Origin: a candidate division KSB1 bacterium
Lineage (GTDB): Bacteria > Zhuqueibacterota > Zhuqueibacteria > JANLFK01 > Oleimicrobiaceae
Length of the DNA: 64,000 nucleotides
Assembly (NCBI GenBank): GCA_024655945.1
Contig: JANLFK010000002.1
Span: 124,001-188,000 of the forward strand
Direction: 5' to 3'
Part shown: piece by piece, positions 54,280 through 63,196 of the stretch
Position numbering within the stretch: the stretch's first letter is position 1
Layout of the letters: every line of letters starts with the position of its first letter
Notes under the pieces: model-generated
Database searches by the model: none
Told to the model about the DNA's origin: nothing
The model's input: only the letters and a program-made list of their open reading frames with translations
Translations under genes and position numbers: made by a program

Positions 54280-54545
54280 CTGCTCAACATGGGCAGCTGG
54301 CCATACAGGCGCAAGGTAAACCCGATGAGCGCGCGCAACATCCATGGCATGAAGACGATGAGCGCAACCACCGCCGCCAAAATCTTGGGTACAAAGGTCA
54401 GCGTCATTTCATGCACCTGGGTCACCGCCTGCAACATGCCCACCGCCACGCCCACGATGAGGCCCGCCAGCAGAACCGGTGCGGCCAGCAACAACGCAGT
54501 GTAGAACATCTGATAGGCGATGTGAAGGACATACTCCTCGGTCAT
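54276..54545 (-). CDS. fliQ: Flagellar export gate protein FliQ
   Basis: 89 aa, the standard length, from ATG 54545. Two membrane helices: FYTALLLAAPVLLAGLIVGVAVGML and KILAAVVALIVFMPWMLRALI, with the conserved QAVTQVHEMTLTFVPK between. Confidence 0.95.
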   Translation of the reverse strand: MTEEYVLHIAYQMFYTALLLAAPVLLAGLIVGVAVGMLQAVTQVHEMTLTFVPKILAAVVALIVFMPWMLRALIGFTLRLYGQLPMLSR

Positions 54546-54558
54546 CCGCAGACCTCCT

Positions 54559-55350
54559 CTATGCAAAACCAGCCACAATCGAGCCAACGATCAAATTCCA
54601 GCCGTCCACCAGGACGAAGAGCAGCAGTTTGAAGGGCAAGGAAATCATCACCGGCGGCAACATCAGCATGCCCATGGACATGAGTAGGCTGGAAATGACC
54701 AGGTCCAGGAGCAGAAAGGGAACGTACAAGAGAAACCCAATCTGAAAGGCGATACGCAGCTCGCTGATGACAAACGCCGGTAAGAGCACATGCGTGGGCA
54801 CCTGGGCACGGCTTTCCGGCTTCTCCATCTTCGCCAAGCTGACGAACAAGGCCAGGTCTTTTTCCCGAGTCTGGCGAAACATAAAGTCGCGGAGCGGCTC
54901 CACGGCCTTGTGGAAGGCTTCTTTCTGCGGCAGTTCGCCGCGCATGTACGGCTGCAAGGCGTCGCGATTGATGTCGTTCCACACCGGACTCATGATGAAC
55001 ACCGTGAGGAACAACGCCAACCCGACGAGGATTTGCGTAGGCGGTGCCTGTTGCGTGCCCAGGGCATGGCGCAAGAACGACAGGATGACCACGATGCGCG
55101 TGAAGGAAGTCACCATGATCACGAAAGCAGGCGCCAACGAGAGGAGCGTCAGGAAAAGCAGTATCTGCAAAGACACCGCCACCTCGCCCGGCTTCTGGGC
55201 ACGGTCCAGAGTGACGCTAATCTTGGGGATGCCCAGGTCCTGCGCGGCCACGCCTGCCACCAGGACGAGCAGTGTGAGGCAGGCCACCGCGAGCACCAGC
55301 AGCCGCCGGCGAGAGGTCCGGCGCCGCACTCTCCTACGACGTCGCGACAT
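54559..55350 (-). CDS. fliP: Flagellar export gate protein FliP
   Basis: 263 aa from ATG 55350, whose product has an Arg-rich start and a signal peptide (LLVLAVACLTLLVLVAGVAAQ); the upstream extension is shadow sequence. Conserved FliP blocks: MVTSFTRIVVILSFLRHALGTQQAPPTQILVGLALFLT, LPAFVISELRIAFQIGFLLYVPFLLLDLVISSLLMSMGMLMLPPV. It overlaps fliO by 17 bp. Confidence 0.95.
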   Translation of the reverse strand: MSRRRRRVRRRTSRRRLLVLAVACLTLLVLVAGVAAQDLGIPKISVTLDRAQKPGEVAVSLQILLFLTLLSLAPAFVIMVTSFTRIVVILSFLRHALGTQQAPPTQILVGLALFLTVFIMSPVWNDINRDALQPYMRGELPQKEAFHKAVEPLRDFMFRQTREKDLALFVSLAKMEKPESRAQVPTHVLLPAFVISELRIAFQIGFLLYVPFLLLDLVISSLLMSMGMLMLPPVMISLPFKLLLFVLVDGWNLIVGSIVAGFA

Positions 55351-55858
55351 GGGAACCCCGTAACAGACTGTTGAGGTACGAGGCGAATGGGCGCCCTGCC
55401 GGCACCTTGGTCGTGCCGGCGACAAAGGCTGCCACCTTCTCCGGGTCAGCAATTTCGGTGAGCAGGCTGATCTGCGCCTCGGTGACACCAATGATGAGCA
55501 CGCGGTCCGAGGTGTGCACTGCGTACAGTGCCCGCTTGGGGCCAAGGAAGACCGAGCCCAATACTTGCATCTTCGAAGAAGGCGCACCAGCGGTGTTCCG
55601 CCCGGCCAGGCGGCGAATCCCGTAGGCACCCAAAGAGATGATTGCCACCAGCAGGCCAAGCGCAAGCAATGTGCGCAGGAGCAGCATCCCCATGTTCGGG
55701 CCCGGTGCGGTTCCCTCGGCCAGACGGAGGTGGCCGCCTGGCGAGGTAGCTTGGGTGTCGAATCCTTGCAGGGCCACGACGGCGGTAGCGCCCACCAAAA
55801 CGACAGCCGAACTGGCCAAGAGCATCCTGCGCAGTCTGCGCCCCGGAGATTGCTTCAT
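55334..55858 (-). CDS. fliO: Flagellar export assembly protein FliO
   Basis: 174 aa. A signal-like first helix, a second membrane helix (LLRTLLALGLLVAIISLGAYGIRRL), then the FliO domain: MQVLGSVFLGPKRALYAVHTSDRVLIIGVTEAQISLL. FliO helps FliP assemble. ATGA overlap with the fliN stop. Confidence 0.9.
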   Translation of the reverse strand: MKQSPGRRLRRMLLASSAVVLVGATAVVALQGFDTQATSPGGHLRLAEGTAPGPNMGMLLLRTLLALGLLVAIISLGAYGIRRLAGRNTAGAPSSKMQVLGSVFLGPKRALYAVHTSDRVLIIGVTEAQISLLTEIADPEKVAAFVAGTTKVPAGRPFASYLNSLLRGSHVATS

Positions 55859-56775
55859 TCTGACCTCCCTTCCCGCGCCGCATTCAAGCGCTCGGCTGCA
55901 CCCACCAACGCGGTGATGCGCACGCCAAAGTTCTGGTCAACCACCACCACCTCTCCTTCGGCAAACTTCTTATTGTTCACCAGCAGGTCCACGGGCTCAC
56001 CAGAAAACTTGTCAAGCTCAACGACCGCACCGGGGCCGAGCCCCAAGATGCTGCGAATCGTCATGTTCACCCGACCAAGTTCCACCGAGACCGGCAGCTC
56101 GATATCCATGAGGAGGTCCAGGCTACGGGCACTGCCCACCGTGTAAGTCCGATCCTCAAGCGGCGCAAAAGCCCCCGGGCGCACGCGCACCTGTTCGGCT
56201 CCCTGCGCCGCCTCCTGATCGGATGCATCCACCTGGACGTTTCCCAACAGGTCTGCCACCATCTGCGGCGAAGCAAGACAGATGATGCGGGAAGCGAGTT
56301 CGCCAACGGATACGTCCAAGGAGGCCATGCTGAAGCCGGTCAAGGCGCCAACATCCGGAGAAGCCTCGCTCAGCAAATGCAAGGGGCCAAACTGGACGTC
56401 TCCGCCGCTGAGTTCGCGCAGCGCCTCGCTTGCTGCGTCCAACGACAGCCGGAAGATCCCTTCCAGCTCAGCGCGGTCGCCGCGGTCCTCAGGATCGAGT
56501 GGCGCCTCCTTGCCGGTGATCAAAGCGGCTGCCTGCAAGAAGAACTGCCGGTCCACAAAGATCAGCGCGCCCAAGTCCTGCCCTGCCCATTCAACCTGCA
56601 CGGTCAGCGGCGGGCCAGAGAAGGTCCCGCGCACCACGCGCGGGTCAAACCCCCCGACATCGCTGACGGCCAGCTGCACCGGCACGCTGCTGATGGCCGT
56701 CAATTGCGCTGTACTGGCCTCGGCCAACTTGCCAATGAGGTCTCGGAAACTGGCGTCCCTTGCATCCATGGCCAT
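55855..56775 (-). CDS. fliN: Flagellar switch protein FliN/FliY
   Basis: 306 aa. The C-terminal SpoA domain has LDLLMDIELPVSVELGRVNMTIRSILGLGPGAVVELDKFSGEPVDLLVN. The first ~190 residues resemble the FliY-type CheC-like middle domain only in size and helical pattern. The N-terminus (MAMDARDASFRDLIGKLAEA) lacks the EIDALL-type CheY-binding motif of Bacillus FliY. TAATG overlap with fliM. Confidence 0.92.
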   Translation of the reverse strand: MAMDARDASFRDLIGKLAEASTAQLTAISSVPVQLAVSDVGGFDPRVVRGTFSGPPLTVQVEWAGQDLGALIFVDRQFFLQAAALITGKEAPLDPEDRGDRAELEGIFRLSLDAASEALRELSGGDVQFGPLHLLSEASPDVGALTGFSMASLDVSVGELASRIICLASPQMVADLLGNVQVDASDQEAAQGAEQVRVRPGAFAPLEDRTYTVGSARSLDLLMDIELPVSVELGRVNMTIRSILGLGPGAVVELDKFSGEPVDLLVNNKKFAEGEVVVVDQNFGVRITALVGAAERLNAAREGRSE

Positions 56776-57743
56776 TACACCTCGTTGTCAATCCAGTCGA
56801 TGATTTGCACCGCTCTGCTCCGCCCCACTACACCCGCCCTGCCCATGAGGAGTTTTGCCCCGTTCACTTCCACGAGCAGGCCCTCATTGATTTTCTGATC
56901 CAGCACTAAGACGTCGCCAACTTGCAGATCTAAGAGTTCCTTGAGGGTGATGCTCGTGCGGCCCAGGAATACGCGCACGGCCATGGTAGTGGTCTCGAGC
57001 AGCTCGCCGATCTGTCGCTTGGTCTCGGGAGTGCTCCGCTTGGCCGACACCGTCAACCAGTTCTGAGTGGCCAATTGCCGCAGCAGAGGGTCAAGGACAA
57101 AGAGCGGCAGGCAGATGTTGAGGCCGAAGCTGGCCTCCTTGACCACAACTTCCCAGGAAAAGAGCAGGCACGTCTCGCTTGCCGAGGCGATCTGCGCCAA
57201 CCGCGGGTCAGCCTCGAAGCTCTCCAGCTTGATGGTGAGGGTAGCGGCTCTCTCCCAGGCCTGGCGGTAGAGATCAAGACAACGCTCCACGGTTCGCTCC
57301 GCCACCTTCTGTTCGATGCTGGTAATGGGGCGTTGCGGGAGTTCGCCTGAAGCCTGACCGCCGAAGGAGCGCTCGACAATGAGCAAGACCATGTTGGGGC
57401 TGATCTCGAGCATCCCCTTCCCTTCCAAGGTGGGCAGGGAGAAGACCCACACGCAGTCGGGGTCAGGCAACGAGTCGACAAACTCGGCAAATGCAAAGAG
57501 GTTCACGCCCATGAAACGCACGTCCACCACCGTCCGCAGCAAGGTCGTCAAGTAGGTCGAAAGCGCGCGGGCAAAGTTCTCGTGAATGGTTTGTATGCCC
57601 CGCAGCTGGTCCTTGGTCAGACGACCCGGGTGCTTGAAATCGTAGGGGATCGCCTGCTTGGTCCGGCCGCGGCCCCCTTCTTGCACAACGCTCTCCGCGC
57701 CTACACGATGCCCGCGTCGGGGATGACCAGTTCCTGGTACCAT
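56775..57743 (-). CDS. fliM: Flagellar switch protein FliM, without CheY-binding N-terminus
   Basis: 322 aa from ATG 57743; a GTG at 57686 with GGAG ahead is an alternative start. IPYDFKHPGRLTKDQLRGIQTIHENFARALSTYLT opens the middle domain; the C-terminal SpoA domain has LLDLQVGDVLVLDQKINEGLLVEVNGAKLLMGRAG. The canonical N-terminal LSQ.EIDALL peptide is absent: only 32 residues precede YDF, and none resembles it. The region ahead is fully used by fliL. Confidence 0.94.
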   Translation of the reverse strand: MVPGTGHPRRGHRVGAESVVQEGGRGRTKQAIPYDFKHPGRLTKDQLRGIQTIHENFARALSTYLTTLLRTVVDVRFMGVNLFAFAEFVDSLPDPDCVWVFSLPTLEGKGMLEISPNMVLLIVERSFGGQASGELPQRPITSIEQKVAERTVERCLDLYRQAWERAATLTIKLESFEADPRLAQIASASETCLLFSWEVVVKEASFGLNICLPLFVLDPLLRQLATQNWLTVSAKRSTPETKRQIGELLETTTMAVRVFLGRTSITLKELLDLQVGDVLVLDQKINEGLLVEVNGAKLLMGRAGVVGRSRAVQIIDWIDNEV

Positions 57744-57755
57744 GCCTTCCGCCGC

Positions 57756-58376
57756 CTATTGAATGACGTACTTGGTGAAGAGCACCCGCGTAACCTTACC
57801 CGTGCGCAGGAGTTCGTTGACTGCCACGCGGATCTCCTCCCGCAATGCCTCTCGGTTCTCCGAGTTCGAGTACCACCACACCCCTTTCTGCGACAGGAGT
57901 GTGTTCAAGTTATCTTGGATGAGCGGCAACTTCTGTTCGATCTCCTTTTGCGTCTCCTTGGTGTCCGAGATGAAGACCAGCGACAACACCAAGTAGCGTT
58001 CTCCGCCGGAGAATGCAGGGTTGATCACCACGTCCTCGAGCGCGAACAGAGATTCGATGCGCATGTCTGCCAAGGACTGGGGCACAGACTCGGCCGGGGT
58101 CTGGCGATTCTTCTTCTCTTCCTTGGCGGGCTGTACGGTTTCTTGCTTCACTTGGGGTGCGCTCGCCCGCTTCTGCGCTGCGGGGAGCACCACCAGCATC
58201 ATTATTGCATACGCAAGGCCCGCCTGCAGCCCCAACAACCCTAATCCTATGAGCAGTTTGCTCACCAGACCCTTGCCCTTCCCGGTCTTGGGAACCTCGG
58301 GGTCGGCGTCGCTGCCGGCGCGGACCCCGCCTCGCTGCTCCAGGATCAACTCATCGCCGCCATCTGGTGCATTCAT
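57756..58376 (-). CDS. fliL: Flagellar basal-body protein FliL
   Basis: 206 aa. One membrane helix (LLIGLGLLGLQAGLAYAIMMLVVLP) after a polar cytoplasmic head; the periplasmic domain has LEDVVINPAFSGGERYLVLSLVFI, typical of FliL, and ends GKVTRVLFTKYVIQ. It supports the stators. Order motA-motB-fliL-fliM is conserved. Confidence 0.92.
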   Translation of the reverse strand: MNAPDGGDELILEQRGGVRAGSDADPEVPKTGKGKGLVSKLLIGLGLLGLQAGLAYAIMMLVVLPAAQKRASAPQVKQETVQPAKEEKKNRQTPAESVPQSLADMRIESLFALEDVVINPAFSGGERYLVLSLVFISDTKETQKEIEQKLPLIQDNLNTLLSQKGVWWYSNSENREALREEIRVAVNELLRTGKVTRVLFTKYVIQ

Positions 58377-58412
58377 AGTCCTTGTTTCCTTCGTTACCTG
58401 TCCTCGATCAGG

Positions 58413-59141
58413 CTATTTGAAGCCACCCTCGCTCCCGTAGGTTGACTCCCAGTTGAGGAAGATTTCCACTCGTCGGTTCTTCGCCTGATTCTCGGGCGTG
58501 TCGTTGGGGGCCACTGGGCGGTTCTCTGCGAACCCGGCCAGCCACACCCGCGTGGGATCGAGTCGCTCCTGGTACACCAGGTGCTCCACGACTGCCAAGG
58601 CGCGCGCCGCAGAAAGGTCCCAGTTGGACTTGTATGGGCTGCCGCCGGTGGGGGAGTCGTCCGTGTGCCCCTCCACGCGCACTTCACAGTTGATCTCCCG
58701 CACCATGTCGGCGATGTCGTGGAGAATCTGGTGAGCCGTCGGCTTGAGCGTCACCTGGCCAGGCTCAAACAACAATGGATCGACGATACGAAAACGCACC
58801 CCTGTGGCAAGAAGAAAGACCCCCACTCCTGCGATCTCCTTGGCCTGCAAGGTGACCATCTTCTTGCCGGGCATGTTGATGACAAGTAGGTCCTTTCTCA
58901 TGACCGAGCGATCAACCGTCGAAGGGGTCGAGGTCTTCACTACTCTGCGGCCTTCTTCCTCAGAGAGCACGCCCAAGGAGCCGCGCAACGAGCCCATGGC
59001 CTGCTTAAACTTGACCAGTTCAACAACAGAGTAGGAGACAATGAGAATGAAGAAACAAAGAAGCAGCGACATCATGTCGCCGTAGGACGTGATCCACGGC
59101 GCGCCTACCGCTTCCTCTTCTTTCTTCTTCCGTGCGATCAT
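58413..59141 (-). CDS. motB: Stator protein MotB
   Basis: 242 aa. The membrane helix PWITSYGDMMSLLLCFFILIVSYS carries the ion-binding D22. The OmpA-like domain has LLFEPGQVTLKP, CEVRVEGHTDDSPTGGSPYKSNWDLSAARALAVVEHLV and NRRVEIFLNW, which anchors to peptidoglycan. The ion used cannot be told from the sequence. ATGA overlap with motA. Confidence 0.96.
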   Translation of the reverse strand: MIARKKKEEEAVGAPWITSYGDMMSLLLCFFILIVSYSVVELVKFKQAMGSLRGSLGVLSEEEGRRVVKTSTPSTVDRSVMRKDLLVINMPGKKMVTLQAKEIAGVGVFLLATGVRFRIVDPLLFEPGQVTLKPTAHQILHDIADMVREINCEVRVEGHTDDSPTGGSPYKSNWDLSAARALAVVEHLVYQERLDPTRVWLAGFAENRPVAPNDTPENQAKNRRVEIFLNWESTYGSEGGFK

Positions 59142-59944
59142 GCTGCCGCCTTCTGCTTGGCGCCGAGGCCAGCTTTTTCCAGCGTGTCGGCACTGCTGCG
59201 CAGTTGTGGAGCGAGGAACGCCAAGAGCTTCTCGTTCAAGATGCGCGGATTGTCCCCGGCCTGGATGGAAGCGATCCCTTCGATGATGAGCTCCCGCTGC
59301 TGGACTTCTTGTTCTGAGCGTGTCTTCAGCTTCCCGGCTATGGGCAGAAAGACCAGGTTGGCGAGCACCACGCCCCAGAAGGTAGTGACCAGGGCTACGG
59401 CCATGCCCACGCCGATTTTGGTTGGGTCGTTGAGGCGCGACAACATCGAAATCAGGCCAATGAGGGTACCCAACATGCCAAATGCGGGAGCATAGCTTGC
59501 GGCTGCGTTGAAGATGCGCTGACCCACGGCATGCCGCTCCTCCAGGCTGACCAGCTCAGTGGTCAGCAGCGCGCGCACCAGTTCGGGATCGACACCGTCC
59601 ACCAGCTGGCGAACCCCTTTCTTGAGGAATTCGTCCTCGATCTTTTCCAAATCTGATTCCAAAGCCAACAGTCCTTCCATGCGGGCCTTGGCACTGAGGC
59701 GCACGAGCGTGGCGATGACATCGACGTTTTCAGGCAGCTTATGCATGAAGGCCCGCTTAGCGACCTTGATGACCCCCAGCACCTTGGCCATGGGGAAATT
59801 GATGAAAAGGGCCGCCGCTGTGCCGCCCCAGACGATGAGAATGGACTTGGGGTCAAGAAAGAACTTGGGCGCACCACCAGTGGCAATGGTGAAGGCGACC
59901 ATCGCGAAGCCAAAGACGATGCCGATTATGGTCGCAACGTCCAT
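59138..59944 (-). CDS. motA: Stator protein MotA
   Basis: 268 aa from ATG 59944. Four membrane helices; VDGVDPELVRALLTTELVSLEERHAVGQRIFNAAASYAPAFGMLGTLIGLISML and GMAVALVTTFWGVVLANLVFLPIAGKLKTRSEQE are the MotA signatures. Forms the ion channel with MotB. Confidence 0.96.
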   Translation of the reverse strand: MDVATIIGIVFGFAMVAFTIATGGAPKFFLDPKSILIVWGGTAAALFINFPMAKVLGVIKVAKRAFMHKLPENVDVIATLVRLSAKARMEGLLALESDLEKIEDEFLKKGVRQLVDGVDPELVRALLTTELVSLEERHAVGQRIFNAAASYAPAFGMLGTLIGLISMLSRLNDPTKIGVGMAVALVTTFWGVVLANLVFLPIAGKLKTRSEQEVQQRELIIEGIASIQAGDNPRILNEKLLAFLAPQLRSSADTLEKAGLGAKQKAAA

Positions 59945-60000
59945 GTTTCTTCTACCTGTCTCCTGAGTCTCTGCCTGGATGTAGACTACTTTGCGAGGTT

Positions 60001-60024
60001 GGGTGGGGCCCCAAGGCCCCACCC
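60001..60024 (-). terminator. Perfect GC-rich hairpin directly after flgE
   Basis: GGGTGGGGCC / GGCCCCACCC, a 10-bp perfect stem with a 4-base loop, starting 11 bases after the flgE stop and 56 bases before motA. No T-run on the minus strand. Position and form match the hairpin after fliC. Confidence 0.7.
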
Positions 60025-60035
60025 TCTCCCTCTGC

Positions 60036-62021
60036 TTACCGCTTCAGTCTCACAATTTCGTCCAGTATCGTGTCTGAGGTGGCGATCACGCGCGCATTGG
60101 CCTGGAAACCACGCTGCGCGATGATCAGGTCGGTGAACTCCGCGGCCAGGTCGACGTTGGACATCTCCAACGCCCCTGGGGTTATGGTTGCGGCCACATT
60201 GGTGCCAGCCGTCCCCTTCACCGCGTTGCCGCTGTTGGCGGTCTCAAGGTAGAGGTTGTTGCCGGCGTGCACCAGCCCCGCAGGGTTACTGAATCTGGCC
60301 AGGATCACCTGCGCCAGCACCTTGGACACTCCATTGCTGAACTGACCGGTGATTCGTCCACTCTCGTCGAAGGCAATGGACTGCAGGTCACCCATGCCGT
60401 AGCCGTTCTGCGATTTGGCTACGGTCGTCGACACCGATCTGAGTTGCGTGATGCCGGCAAAGCCGTTGCCTTGTCCGGCGTCGAGCGTTATGGTCACGGT
60501 GTCGGCCCCGTTACCAGGATTGAAGGAGAGCGGTTGACCGTCGTTGCTGCTGAACACCAGCAAGCTGCCGTCTGCGTTGAAACTCACCGTCCCCTTGCTC
60601 CCGGAAGTCGGGGTGATCTTGCCGTCGTCCACCACCACCTCCCACGACCAGCGGTTCGGGTTGGAAGGGGTGGAGATGTTGGTGAAAATCACCGCCAGGT
60701 TGTGCGTCTGGCCCAGGCTGTCGTAGACGTCGATGCTGGCCGTGTGGGTGCCCGCATCGCGGCCTTCCTGGTAGATGTTGAGCTGCGGCATGCGGAACAC
60801 GCTACCGGAGCTATCCGCATCGTCCAGTGTCAGGGACAGATTGGTCTGAGAACTGCCCGCAGTGTTGTCCGTCACCAGCAGTCGCCCTTCGCTGTCCATG
60901 CTGGCCGAGGCGCCGACCAACACGGCGTTGATGGCATCCAACAGGTCCTGCACCGTATCGCCGGCAGCGTAGGTGTAGGTGCCGTTGGCTACCGTCCCGT
61001 CGGGATTGAGACCAGAAATCCTGATCGTATCACCGGCGGTGAGGGCGGTTACCACCTGCGGCAAGGAGTTGATCGCGGTGGCGGCAGTGGTACCTGTGGC
61101 AGTGGTCGCCGGCAACTTGAGGTTGGTGGCGGCGTTGCCGCTGGCGGCCAGTTGCGTTGAGCTTCCGCCGCTGTCCACGGTGCGCAGCCGCACCACGCTG
61201 GCACCTCCCACCGACGCCAACTCGGCGATGACCTCGCCATTCAGCGAGTTGTCCGCGCGGATCCTGGCGTTGATTTCCGCCACAAGGTCGTCCACCGAAG
61301 CGTACGTGCCGGCGGTCAGAGTGAGGGACTTGGTCACCGTGCCGCCTGCGTCATTGTCCACGGTGATGGTGAGCGTGTCGTTGGTGCCGGCGACGATGGT
61401 CAGACTTGTCGGCGCGCCAGTGGCGGTAAGCACCGCGTGACTGGATAGGTCACCGGCCAGGACCTGCGCCAGCGCCTGCGTGTCCGCGTCCAAGTTGCAG
61501 CTGAAGCTGACCAACGTCGTGGCCCTCGCCGGCACCTTCTGGCCAAACGGCAACACGATGTTCTGCACCGGCCTGCTGGGCTGGATGTTGCCGTCGGCGT
61601 CCGCCATCACCCCCTGCAATACGAAGCCGGTGCTGGGGTGCACCAGGGTGCCATTGGCGTCCACCTGGAAGGTGCCGGAGCGCGTGTAGTAGTGCAGTGC
61701 GCCATCACTGAGGATGAAGAAACCGTCGCCCTGGATGGCCAGGTCGGTCATCACGCCGGTGGGCTGCAGGCTCCCTTGGGTAAAGATGGTATCAATTGAC
61801 CCTAAGGTCATGCCGGTGCCTACCTGCAGGGGGTTCAACCCACCGGACTCTTCGGTCGGACGAGTTGCTGCGCGTAACATTTGCGAAAGGCTTTCTTGGA
61901 AAGTGACTCGGCCCGCTTTGAAGCCAACGGTGTTCACATTGGCGATGTTGTGGCCGATGACGTCCATCTGGAGTTGATGGTTTTTCAACCCAGAGACCCC
62001 AGCAAAGAGTGAACGCATCAT
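60036..62021 (-). CDS. flgE: Flagellar hook protein FlgE
   Basis: 661 aa. N-terminus SLFAGVSGLKNHQLQMDVIGHNIANVNTVGFKAGRVTFQESLSQ, an internal block GDGFFILSDGALHYYTRSGTFQVDANG, and a C-terminus EMSNVDLAAEFTDLIIAQRGFQANARVIATSDTILDEIVRLKR. It is longer than the E. coli protein (402 aa) because of a ~200-residue Thr/Ala/Gly-rich insertion in the surface domains. AAAGGAG ahead of the ATG. Confidence 0.97.
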   Translation of the reverse strand: MMRSLFAGVSGLKNHQLQMDVIGHNIANVNTVGFKAGRVTFQESLSQMLRAATRPTEESGGLNPLQVGTGMTLGSIDTIFTQGSLQPTGVMTDLAIQGDGFFILSDGALHYYTRSGTFQVDANGTLVHPSTGFVLQGVMADADGNIQPSRPVQNIVLPFGQKVPARATTLVSFSCNLDADTQALAQVLAGDLSSHAVLTATGAPTSLTIVAGTNDTLTITVDNDAGGTVTKSLTLTAGTYASVDDLVAEINARIRADNSLNGEVIAELASVGGASVVRLRTVDSGGSSTQLAASGNAATNLKLPATTATGTTAATAINSLPQVVTALTAGDTIRISGLNPDGTVANGTYTYAAGDTVQDLLDAINAVLVGASASMDSEGRLLVTDNTAGSSQTNLSLTLDDADSSGSVFRMPQLNIYQEGRDAGTHTASIDVYDSLGQTHNLAVIFTNISTPSNPNRWSWEVVVDDGKITPTSGSKGTVSFNADGSLLVFSSNDGQPLSFNPGNGADTVTITLDAGQGNGFAGITQLRSVSTTVAKSQNGYGMGDLQSIAFDESGRITGQFSNGVSKVLAQVILARFSNPAGLVHAGNNLYLETANSGNAVKGTAGTNVAATITPGALEMSNVDLAAEFTDLIIAQRGFQANARVIATSDTILDEIVRLKR

Positions 62022-62102
62022 AGTGGTTGCTCCTTTCCTCTGTTTCGCTGCCTCAGTCGGTCAGCAGCGCAGGGCCTCCCCGTTGGGGTCCAGCCCACTG
62101 GT

Positions 62103-62498
62103 TCATGCGATGACGGCACTGTCAATCTGGGTGAACACGCTGTCACGCAGGTGCGCCTGGTCGATGGCGGTAATCACCGTGCGCGTCGGCACGTTGACCA
62201 CGAAGGCAACGCGATTCATCACCACCAACGAGTCGCGCCCTCCTTTTTCCGCCACCTTGCTCACCGCACCGCCAAGGGTCTCCACCTCCTGCTGGCTGAG
62301 CTGGATGTTCCGCAGCCGCAATCGCTCTAAGGCGTGGAGGGAAAAGCGCACTTCCTCCCGTTTGCGCACCTCCTGCTCAAGCATCTGCGCAAAGGTGGAG
62401 CCCTGTGCGCGTTCACCCGGGGCTTGACGCTGTGCAGGCGACGGCTCTATGCGCCCCACGCCCGCCAGCTGGTCAACCCCCTGCAGATAATCGGGCAT
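62103..62498 (-). CDS. Flagellar operon protein (TIGR02530 type)
   Basis: 131 aa. FAQMLEQEVRKREEVRFSLHALERLRLRNIQLSQQEVETLGGAVSKVAEKGGRDSLVVMN and VPTRTVITAIDQ match the short conserved protein found between flgD and flgE in many non-enteric flagellar operons. Role unknown, presumed hook assembly. Confidence 0.88.
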   Translation of the reverse strand: MPDYLQGVDQLAGVGRIEPSPAQRQAPGERAQGSTFAQMLEQEVRKREEVRFSLHALERLRLRNIQLSQQEVETLGGAVSKVAEKGGRDSLVVMNRVAFVVNVPTRTVITAIDQAHLRDSVFTQIDSAVIA

Positions 62499-62524
62499 CT
62501 CATCACCTCCTTTCGCTACAGTCC

Positions 62525-63181
62525 TCAGCGCACCATCACCAGATCGGAGGGGCTGACCTCCAGCCCACCGAGCAGGAGTTGGGCGCTGCCATTGCTGAAG
62601 CGCACCCCGGTCACCGTGCCCACCGTGTAGGGCGTCGCACTCACCTGAGCACCGCTGTCGTCTACGGCCCTCACCCTGAAGAAGTAGGCCCCACTGGCCA
62701 GGCGCTGGCCCGTACTATCCTTCCCGTCCCACGCACACTGCTGGTCCCCGGACTGCTGCGCTTGAACCTGGAGCGTGCGCACCACTTGTCCGGCAGCGTT
62801 GAGCACTTCCACCGTGACCTGGGCAGGGCCTGCTACTGTATAGTGGAGCGCGACCTCGCCACCTTCTGGTAGCCAGAGCCTGCCGCCACTGGCCCAGACT
62901 TCCCGATCCAGGAAGCCGCTCATCACCGTGTTCTGCAGCGATTGCAGTAGGAGCGTGTTCGTCTGGCTGTTGGCGTTCATGTACCAGAGCTGTTCCAGAC
63001 TACTAAACTGCGCCAGCTGGGCGATGAACTCGGTGTTCTCCATGGGTTGCAGCGGGTCCTGGTAGCGGAGCTGGGTCACCAGCAGGTTCATGAATGCGTC
63101 CTTGCCCAGAGTGCCGCCTGGGCCGCTCAGGCTATTGGTTACCGGAGTGCTGGCGCCTCGCACCGCTGACACGTTTGCCAT
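62525..63181 (-). CDS. flgD: Hook cap/scaffold protein FlgD
   Basis: 218 aa from ATG 63181 (AGGAGG at 8 bases). [41 protein letters not shown] is the FlgD signature; the C-terminal half is the FlgD Ig-like/FN3 region ([43 protein letters not shown]). It caps the growing hook. Confidence 0.96.
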   Translation of the reverse strand: MANVSAVRGASTPVTNSLSGPGGTLGKDAFMNLLVTQLRYQDPLQPMENTEFIAQLAQFSSLEQLWYMNANSQTNTLLLQSLQNTVMSGFLDREVWASGGRLWLPEGGEVALHYTVAGPAQVTVEVLNAAGQVVRTLQVQAQQSGDQQCAWDGKDSTGQRLASGAYFFRVRAVDDSGAQVSATPYTVGTVTGVRFSNGSAQLLLGGLEVSPSDLVMVR

Positions 63182-63196
63182 CTTCCTCACCTCCTT

